From contig JAQTUZ010000013.1 of the NCBI GenBank assembly GCA_028707065.1, positions 1-43,331 on the forward strand: a stretch of DNA of 43,331 nt, in the 5' to 3' direction. A program made the position numbers and the translations under genes. This DNA is from Patescibacteria group bacterium (GTDB taxonomy: Bacteria; Patescibacteriota; Patescibacteriia; Patescibacteriales; WJLG01). Position 1 is the stretch's first letter. Every line of letters begins with the position of its first letter. Below, one piece after another: positions 37,569 to 43,331 of the stretch. Below the pieces are notes generated by a model. It did not search any database, had not been told where the DNA came from, and was given only the letters and a program-made list of their open reading frames with translations.

Positions 37569-39035
37569 ATGCCCCAAAAGCTGAAGATCGCTTCTGTTTC
37601 CGCCGAATTGTCGCCGTTTACCAAAACGGGCGGTTTGGCTGACGTGGCCGGCAGCCTGCCTAAAGCCTTTTTTGAGCAGGGCGCCGAGGTCATTTGTATT
37701 ACGCCGTTCTACGCGCAGGCGATCGATCGCGAAAAATTTGAGCTTAAATTGATCGGGGAAAACGTGGAATTGCGGATCAACAGCGAAGAAACCGTCAATG
37801 TGAGCTATTGGCAGGGCTGGCTGGAAGAAGGTCTGCCGGTTTATTTCATCGAAAACGCCAAATATTTTTCGCGCAAAAAAGAACTTTACGGGTCGCAGCA
37901 TGAGAACGCCCGTTTTTTTGTTTTTGACCTGGCCGCGCTCAAATTGCTTTCGCTCTTGAAATTTTCGGCCGACATCATCCATTGCCATGATTGGCAAGCC
38001 GGCCTGATCCCTTATTTCTTAAAAACAGATTTCCGCTACTCGGATACTTTAGCCAAGACCAAAACCGTTTATACGATCCATAATTTGGTTTTTCAGCTGG
38101 GGCATGATTGGTGGGAAGTGCCGGCTGAAAAAAGGGACTCGGGACATACGCCTTTGCCGCTGCTTGCCGATCCGGATTTAGAGTTCATTAATTTCGCCAA
38201 GCGGGCCATCCTTTCCGCCGATGCCATCACCACGGTCAGCGAAACTTACCGCGAGGAAATAATGACCAATGAATCCGGAGAAGATCTGCACCGCATTCTG
38301 ACTAATCGGCAAGACCGGTTTTTCGGCATCGTCAACGGCATCAATGAAGCCGCTTGGAATCCGGATAACGATCCCGGGCTTTATTGCAATTATTCCCGAA
38401 AGAATTTCAGCCTCAAAGAGGAGAATAAAAAATCTTTTCAAAAAAAATTCGGCTTGACTGTCGATACCGGCCTGCCGATAGCTTGTGGCACATCCAGGAT
38501 GACTTTTCAAAAAGGTTTTGAATTGATTCTGGAAACTCTGCCTCATCTTTTAGAATTGGATTTGCAGATCGTTTTGATCGGCGCTTGCGGCAAGGAATAT
38601 CTCGGCCGCCTGAAAAAGATCGCCAACCAGCATCCGAAAAAAATATTGCTTCTGCCGACTCACGAAGATTGCATGAAATATGAAACTTTCGCTTATGCCG
38701 CTTCGGATTTTTTTCTGATGCCTTCCGAATATGAGCCTTGCGGGCTTAACCAGATGATCGCCATGCGCTATGGCTGCGTGCCGATCGTCCACCGCGTCGG
38801 CGGGCTTAATGATACGGTGAATGATTATAATCCGGTGACGGGCCGGGGGACTGGTTTTGCTTTTGACCGATCCGACAGCTACCAGTTTTATGGGGCGGTC
38901 ATCCGGGCAATGGAAGAATACGGCCATAAGGAAAGATGGAAAAAAATAGTTGCCGAGATCATGGAAAAATCCAACGCCTGGGAAATTCCGGCTAAAAAAT
39001 ATCTCAAATTATTCCGCAAGATCATTAAGAGTTAA
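37569..39035 (+). CDS. glgA: GT5 glycogen/starch synthase
   Basis: GT5 synthases extend alpha-1,4-glucan from ADP- or UDP-glucose. The N-terminal domain has FTKTGGLADVAGSLPKAF (ADP-glucose binding loop) and IIHCHDWQAGLIPYFL. The C-terminal GT-B half has MPSEYEPCGLNQMIAMRYGCVPIVHRVGGLNDTV. Length (488) is normal. FGIVNGINEAAWNPDND is the conserved hinge. It is the first gene of a three-gene alpha-glucan set with a GH57 enzyme and a second GT5 protein. Confidence 0.9.
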   Translation: MPQKLKIASVSAELSPFTKTGGLADVAGSLPKAFFEQGAEVICITPFYAQAIDREKFELKLIGENVELRINSEETVNVSYWQGWLEEGLPVYFIENAKYFSRKKELYGSQHENARFFVFDLAALKLLSLLKFSADIIHCHDWQAGLIPYFLKTDFRYSDTLAKTKTVYTIHNLVFQLGHDWWEVPAEKRDSGHTPLPLLADPDLEFINFAKRAILSADAITTVSETYREEIMTNESGEDLHRILTNRQDRFFGIVNGINEAAWNPDNDPGLYCNYSRKNFSLKEENKKSFQKKFGLTVDTGLPIACGTSRMTFQKGFELILETLPHLLELDLQIVLIGACGKEYLGRLKKIANQHPKKILLLPTHEDCMKYETFAYAASDFFLMPSEYEPCGLNQMIAMRYGCVPIVHRVGGLNDTVNDYNPVTGRGTGFAFDRSDSYQFYGAVIRAMEEYGHKERWKKIVAEIMEKSNAWEIPAKKYLKLFRKIIKS

Positions 39036-39057
39036 AAATATTTTTTGTGAATAATTA

Positions 39058-39106
39058 TTCGATTCGTAGGGTTTGTAGTATTCGCGTATAATTCGTAGTA
39101 TTCGTA
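39058..39106. repeat. ATTCGTA-type AT-rich repeat
   Basis: Four imperfect ATTCGTAG/ATTCGCGTA units before the GH57 gene, sharing the unit of the yebC-ruvC palindrome but without the long complementary arm. A TATAAT at 39087-39092 may serve as a -10 box. Confidence 0.5.
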
Positions 39107-39117
39107 TTATATTTTTT

Positions 39118-40281
39118 ATGCTTTGGATAAATTTTCTCCATCTTTATCAGCCGCCGGATTCGGAAAGCTACATCATTAAGGAAGCGACGGAAAAAAGCTA
39201 TGAGCGGATCGTGGCGGCTTTGGAAAATAATCCGTCGACCAAGATCACCATGAACATCACCGGCTGTCTGATCGAACGCTGGCAAGAATTGCATTATTTT
39301 GATCTGCTCGAACGGTTGAAGAAATTGATCGCCTCCGGCCGGATCGAGCTCTGCGGCAGCGTGGCTTATCATTGCCTGATGCCTTTGGTGCCAAAAAAGG
39401 AAGTGGCCCGGCAGATCAAGGAAAATACCCGGATCTTAAAAGCGGTTTTTGGCGAGGACTTGAAATTGCGCGGTTTCTTCATGCCGGAAATGGCTTACGG
39501 CCCTGACGCGGCCAAGATAGTGAAAAATTCCGGTTTTGAATGGCTGATCCTTGATGAGATCTGCCATTCGGGAAAGCTGGGCGAAGTCGATTTCTCCAAA
39601 GTCTACCGCGACAAGGCCAGCGGGATGAAAGTGATCTTCCGCTCCCGCAAATTTTCCACTTGCTATGTTCCCAAAATGATCAATAAAAAATATCCTTATC
39701 AAGAATTGTTGATCACGGCCACGGACGGCGAATTGTACGGTTTGCATTATCGCGATAAGAGCGGCGAATTTGAAAAGGCTTTAAGTAATCCGGCCGTGCA
39801 GACCGCGACTATTTCCAGTTTTATCAATTCGCGGAAACCGCTGTATGTCGCGGAATTAGCGCGGGGTAATTGGGAGTCTTCCGAGGCGGAAATACAGGGC
39901 GATAATCCTTATTCGCTTTGGTCCGATCGGAAAAACCAGGTGCATTTGAAATTATGGCGGTTTGCCGAAATGATCATCTCTTTGGTGGAAAAATATCGCC
40001 TAGACCGCAACCGGAAATGGTCGCATTATTATTTGTCGCGCGGATTGGCCAGCTGCACTTTTTGGTGGGCTTCGGCCAAAGACTTCAGCCATTTATTCGG
40101 GCCGACCGCCTGGAATCCGGACGCGATCGAGCGGGGAGTGAATAATTTGATCCGCGCCGTGCGCTCGATCGAAGATAAGAACAGCCGCGACGAAAAGATC
40201 CGCGCTGAAGCGGAATGCCTGAAGATCAAGCAGCTGATCTGGCAGAAGCATTGGGAAGAGCACTGGGGCAACAAGAAGTGA
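39118..40281 (+). CDS. GH57 family glycoside hydrolase (alpha-amylase or glucan branching type)
   Basis: GH57 enzymes hydrolyse or transfer alpha-glucans with a retaining mechanism. The protein opens with INFLHLYQPPDSE, the family's first conserved region. It continues with ELCGSVAYHCLMPLV (region 2), LRGFFMPEMAYGPDAAKIV (region 3, containing the likely nucleophile Glu) and LLITATDGELYGLHY (region 4, the acid region). The 387 residues hold the core barrel with a helical C-terminus rich in Trp, shorter than full branching enzymes. Between two glycogen synthase genes, a role in glycogen branching or turnover is the best guess. Confidence 0.85.
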   Translation: MLWINFLHLYQPPDSESYIIKEATEKSYERIVAALENNPSTKITMNITGCLIERWQELHYFDLLERLKKLIASGRIELCGSVAYHCLMPLVPKKEVARQIKENTRILKAVFGEDLKLRGFFMPEMAYGPDAAKIVKNSGFEWLILDEICHSGKLGEVDFSKVYRDKASGMKVIFRSRKFSTCYVPKMINKKYPYQELLITATDGELYGLHYRDKSGEFEKALSNPAVQTATISSFINSRKPLYVAELARGNWESSEAEIQGDNPYSLWSDRKNQVHLKLWRFAEMIISLVEKYRLDRNRKWSHYYLSRGLASCTFWWASAKDFSHLFGPTAWNPDAIERGVNNLIRAVRSIEDKNSRDEKIRAEAECLKIKQLIWQKHWEEHWGNKK

Positions 40282-40322
40282 AAAGTTGAAAGTTAAAAGT
40301 AAAAAAGTGTAATCAATATTTT

Positions 40323-41756
40323 ATGGAAAAAAAGATTAAGGTTTTAATGGTTGCTTCCGAGGCCGCGCCGATCGTTAAGGTCGGCGGTTTGGGCGATGTG
40401 ATCGGCAGTTTGCCCGCGGCGCTGGCCAAACTTGGCTGTGAAGTGAGAATAATCATTCCTTTAAGTTTGGGGGTGGATAAAGAAAAATACCGGCTGAAAA
40501 AAATATGTTCCGGCCTTAAAATAAATTTTTCCGGCAAAAGTTTTGCCGTTGATCTTTGGGAAACAAGATCGGCCGTGCCCGGAGCCATTGTTTATTTGGT
40601 GGAAAATGACCATTATTTCGGGCGCGAAGCGGTTTATCCCGCCTCTTCCCTGGCCAGCGACGCCAGCTTGGCGGAAAAATTCCTTTTTTTCGAATTGGCC
40701 GCGCTGGAATCATTGCCGGTTTTGAAATTTATCCCGGACATCATCCATTGCCATGATTTTTTCAGCGGTCTGATCCCGGTTTTGTTGAAAATGGAAAAAT
40801 TTCAGCGGCTTAAAAATATTAAAACTTTATACACCATTCATAATTTCGAGCATCAGGGCAAGGTTGTTCCGAAATTATTAGAGCTGGGCGATCTGCATCC
40901 TGATAAGCTGGCTTCTTTGGCGCGGGACGCCGCCGATGGTGATATAAATTTCATGGTGCAGGGGATCATCAATGCCGATCTGGTCAATACGGTCAGCCCG
41001 GCTTACGCCAGGGAAATTTTGACCGGCGAATATTCCGCCGGCCTGGGCAAAATAACCAAGGCGTATCGGCGCAAGATTTTCGGCGTTTTAAACGGCATTG
41101 ATACGGATTTCTTCAACCCGAGCACGGATAAATTGATCAAGCAGCGCTATTCCGCCAAAGATTTGGAGAAAAAAACCGTTAACAAATTATTTTTGCAAAA
41201 AAAACTTGGTTTGCCGGCGGACGGGAAAATCCCCGTAGTGGCGATGATCTCCCGCCTGTCCGATCAAAAAGGCTGGGAGCTGATCACGGAAAAGCTGATC
41301 GAGCAAGATTGCCAATTTGTTTTTTTGGGCGAGGGCGACCAGCGCTACGCCGATCTGCTTGCTGATCTGGAAAAAAATCATCCGGAGAAAGTACGGTCGA
41401 TCATCGGCTTCGAACCGGTCTTGGCCAACCAAATTTACGCCGCCGCCGATATATTTTTGGTCCCGTCGCGCTTCGAACCGTGCGGCTTGACCCAGATGAT
41501 CTCCGCCCGTTATGGCACCGTGATCGTCGCCCGCGCTACCGGCGGATTGAAAGATACGGTGACCCCTGACATCGGTTTTACCTTCAAAGATTTCTCTGCC
41601 CCGGCGCTATTTTTGACCTTAAAAAAGGCATTGGACTGCTATTGGTATCAGCCAAAAAAATGGCTAAAATTAAAAAATAATTGCTTAAAAAAAGATTTTT
41701 CCTGGTCAAAAACAGCCAGGGGGTATTTACATCTTTACAAAAAGCTGGTAGGATAG
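40323..41756 (+). CDS. glgA: second GT5 glycogen/starch synthase
   Basis: It has the same two-domain architecture as the first synthase but is clearly diverged: VASEAAPIVKVGGLGDVIGSLP at the start (the usual KxGGL loop), IIHCHDFFSGLIPVLL, KIFGVLNGIDTDFFNPSTD, MISRLSDQKGWELI, and VPSRFEPCGLTQMISARYGTVIVARATGGLKDTV. 477 residues. The pair probably have different substrate, primer or product preferences, since both keep the catalytic loops. The upstream gene ends 41 bp before its ATG. Confidence 0.9.
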   Translation: MEKKIKVLMVASEAAPIVKVGGLGDVIGSLPAALAKLGCEVRIIIPLSLGVDKEKYRLKKICSGLKINFSGKSFAVDLWETRSAVPGAIVYLVENDHYFGREAVYPASSLASDASLAEKFLFFELAALESLPVLKFIPDIIHCHDFFSGLIPVLLKMEKFQRLKNIKTLYTIHNFEHQGKVVPKLLELGDLHPDKLASLARDAADGDINFMVQGIINADLVNTVSPAYAREILTGEYSAGLGKITKAYRRKIFGVLNGIDTDFFNPSTDKLIKQRYSAKDLEKKTVNKLFLQKKLGLPADGKIPVVAMISRLSDQKGWELITEKLIEQDCQFVFLGEGDQRYADLLADLEKNHPEKVRSIIGFEPVLANQIYAAADIFLVPSRFEPCGLTQMISARYGTVIVARATGGLKDTVTPDIGFTFKDFSAPALFLTLKKALDCYWYQPKKWLKLKNNCLKKDFSWSKTARGYLHLYKKLVG

Positions 41757-41770
41757 AACCAGTTTTGCTC

Positions 41771-41799
41771 TTGACTATTTTTATTTTTAATGCTATTAT
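41771..41799 (+). promoter_or_regulatory. promoter of the sigma-like regulator
   Basis: TTGACT (41771-41776), 17 bp, TATTAT (41794-41799) with an extended TGC (41791-41793). Transcription would start near 41806, leaving a leader of about 95 nt. Confidence 0.82.
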
Positions 41800-41824
41800 C
41801 TTATAACTTAATATATCAAATAAA

Positions 41825-41894
41825 AAGTATCAGTCGATACTTATTATTTTTTCAACGACAAGAACCCCAAGCTCTTGTTATGGGACAGCCCCAT
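41825..41894 (+). promoter_or_regulatory. hairpin-rich leader with a terminator-like stem
   Basis: AAGTATC/GATACTT (41825-41831/41836-41842) is followed by ATTATTTTTT, the form of an intrinsic terminator placed between promoter and gene. ACAAGA/TCTTGT (41858-41863/41873-41878) and ATGGG/CCCAT (41880-41884/41890-41894) follow. The layout suggests attenuation, or at least a structured leader. Confidence 0.6.
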
Positions 41895-41901
41895 TATCTA
41901 T

Positions 41902-43062
41902 ATGGCTAACGAAAACAGCACAAAATTAAACACCAACGAAATTGTGAAAAGTCTTTTAGGCAGACTTTCCAAAAAAGAACGGGACATTATCACCCGTCGG
42001 TTTGGTTTGAAGGATGGCGAAAAAGAAACTTTGGAATCGGTTGGCGGCCTGCACAATCTGACTCGCGAAAGAATTCGCCAGATTGAGAATGCCACCATCA
42101 AGAAATTGCGCGAGGTCAAGGAGCTGAAAGAGGAATTGATTGACTTGCGCGAACTCACCAATCAGCTTTTAGTCGAGCACGGCGGTTTGGCGGAAAAGGA
42201 ATATCTGTTCCATCTCCTGAACACTTTCTCTCCGGTAGAGTACCAGAGCGATGATTATGACGTGGAAAAGAATCAGTATGATTTTATGCTTTCCCGCTTG
42301 CTCCATGACGAATTCGAAGAGATCAAAGATTCCGATATCTTCAAGACTTCTTATAAATTGAAGAGCGAATCTTTGGAGCACCTGGAAGCTTTGGCCAGAG
42401 AATTAGTCAGGGGCATCACTGATTTGAAAGAAGTGATCAAGACTGATGGGGCGATCGATCTGATCACCAAGACTGATATTTACGGCGAACATAAGGATAA
42501 GTTGGCCGTGCCGTCCGAAATTGACGTTTCCAGCTATTGGAACGGCGCTTTGTTCGACGAAGATTCGGAATTGATCAATAATAATAAGATCCTTTATTCT
42601 TTGCTGGTGGCCGTCAAGGAAATCGAGCAGAACAAATTCGGCTTCTGGGGAGTTTATAGTTCGGAAGAAATCGCGCCCAAGACCATCAACCACAAGATTT
42701 ATCTGGTTTTGAAGAATCAGGGCAAACCGATGCATTTTGTCGATATTGCCAAGCGCATCAACGAAGTCAGTTTTGATCATAAGACCGCCAATCCGGCGAC
42801 CGTCCACAACGAACTGATCCTGGATCCGAAATATGTCTTGATCGGCCGCGGAATTTACGGTTTGAAGGAATGGGGTTATAAGGAAGGCGTTGTGGCTGAT
42901 GTGATCCGCGATATTTTGACTGAAAGCGGCCCGCTCTCCAAAGAAGAGATCATCAAGAAAGTCCTGGAGAACCGGATGGTCAAGAACACCACCATCAATC
43001 TCGCCTTAATGGACAAAGATGTCTTTGAAAAGGTCGGGGAAAAGTACCAGGTCAAAAAGTAA
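41902..43062 (+). CDS. sigma-70 region 4-like protein with a HARE-HTH domain
   Basis: The N-terminal part (about 20-75) is a sigma region 4: LSKKERDIITRRFGLKDGE, then the helix-turn-helix LTRERIRQIENATIKKLRE, which contacts -35 boxes in sigma factors. Regions 1-3 are absent. A helical middle (about 80-260) follows. Near 264-330 is a HARE-HTH-like winged helix (KIYLVLKNQGKPMHFVDIAKRI ... LIGRGIYGLKEWGY), then a further winged-helix-like C-terminus. It is probably a DNA-binding regulator working with RNA polymerase; similar RpoE/HARE-type proteins are frequent in CPR genomes. The frame is also open from 41875, but ATG 41902 (MANENSTK) lies after the leader hairpins and is preferred. Confidence 0.82.
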   Translation: MANENSTKLNTNEIVKSLLGRLSKKERDIITRRFGLKDGEKETLESVGGLHNLTRERIRQIENATIKKLREVKELKEELIDLRELTNQLLVEHGGLAEKEYLFHLLNTFSPVEYQSDDYDVEKNQYDFMLSRLLHDEFEEIKDSDIFKTSYKLKSESLEHLEALARELVRGITDLKEVIKTDGAIDLITKTDIYGEHKDKLAVPSEIDVSSYWNGALFDEDSELINNNKILYSLLVAVKEIEQNKFGFWGVYSSEEIAPKTINHKIYLVLKNQGKPMHFVDIAKRINEVSFDHKTANPATVHNELILDPKYVLIGRGIYGLKEWGYKEGVVADVIRDILTESGPLSKEEIIKKVLENRMVKNTTINLALMDKDVFEKVGEKYQVKK

Positions 43063-43078
43063 TTTACTTCTCATATAT

Positions 43079-43106
43079 AAAAGAGAACTCGCAAGGGTTC
43101 TCTTTT
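43079..43106 (+). terminator. terminator after the sigma-like gene
   Basis: AAAAGAGAAC (43079-43088) pairs with GTTCTCTTTT (43097-43106); the T's of the stem serve as the tract. Confidence 0.88.
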
Positions 43107-43175
43107 GTGTTTAACGAACTCACGTAACACATAGCTCATAACCCATAACACGAAGAAAATTCCACCTTTTTATTT

Positions 43176-43331
43176 ATAAATTAATTTCCTTATAGCGCGC
43201 ATTGAAAAATTTTGGATAAGACGCGCAGCGTGGAAACCGTGCAAAATTGCGTTGTCCGAAGGCCGCTTCTTTATTATAATAAATTTATAAATAAAAGCGG
43301 ACGAGTATAGCAATTTTGCTAGGTTTCATAG
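43176..43331. repeat. long palindromic dispersed element, copy 2 (cut by the window edge)
   Basis: Shares ATAAATTAATTTC, GTGCAAAATTGCGTTGTCCGAAG, CCGCTT and TAGCAATTTTGCTAGG with copy 1. Arms GAAACC (43233-43238) and GGTTTC (43322-43327) replace GAAGCC/GGCTTC, so pairing is kept by a compensatory change. The outermost right arm is outside the window. Confidence 0.87.

Noticed and set aside
1-43331. Alternative genetic code 25 (TGA as Gly)
   Set aside because: TGA terminates rmuC, purH-C, the giant gene and others at the expected family ends, and conserved glycines are encoded by GGN.

Overview
The window looks like a chromosomal segment of a Candidatus Patescibacteria (CPR) bacterium, probably of the parcubacterial/Falkowbacteria-like kind. 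This is inferred from the gene set: a sigma-region-4 plus HARE-HTH protein, a 3851-residue surface protein, small compact genes, and tRNAs without an encoded CCA. No 16S rRNA or other decisive marker is present. TGA acts as a stop (rmuC, purH-C), so the SR1/Gracilibacteria code 25 does not apply.

Layout. 1-3.7 kb: end of an unknown gene, a structured RNA upstream of hpf/raiA, then hpf and secA. 3.9-7.7 kb: nucleotidyltransferase, divergent PurE-like protein, sugar epimerase, DEDD exonuclease, methyltransferase, Nudix hydrolase. 7.7-14.8 kb: two minus-strand membrane or exported proteins, rmuC, a nucleotidyltransferase-like protein, an O-antigen-ligase-like protein and an M16 protease. 15-16.4 kb: tRNA-Ile, initiator tRNA-Met, tRNA-Phe, tRNA-Pro and rpsT. 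16.5-23.6 kb: a purine/nucleotide block (a degenerate Nudix-like protein, a membrane protein, PurH split into two genes, a ComEC-like MBL protein, PurF, Ndk). Several genes here have GGAGG Shine-Dalgarno sites and their own promoter and terminator, unlike most of the window. 23.8-35.3 kb: one giant repetitive surface protein. 35.4-37.5 kb: two small ORFs, yebC, ruvC. 37.5-41.8 kb: two GT5 glycogen/starch synthases flanking a GH57 enzyme. 41.9-43.1 kb: the sigma-like regulator.

The most unusual signal is the density and behaviour of small GC-rich palindromes. One family (two hairpins; forward copies read as THP...PL..G) lies inside three protein genes, and all five forward coding copies are read in the same frame. 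In secA, rmuC and ruvC the end of the coding sequence is present twice: the live tail with its stop, then a palindrome, then a second diverged but still coding-like tail with its own stop. The initiator tRNA shows a related pattern: its 3' part is repeated twice downstream, each repeat broken in the T-loop by an identical 30-nt double hairpin. A broken tRNA-Ile copy lies upstream of the intact tRNA-Ile. Together these suggest an undescribed palindromic element system whose insertions are tolerated either in frame or next to an intact copy of the target. Longer AT-rich palindromes, one family with a compensatory base-pair change, add a second layer of repeats.
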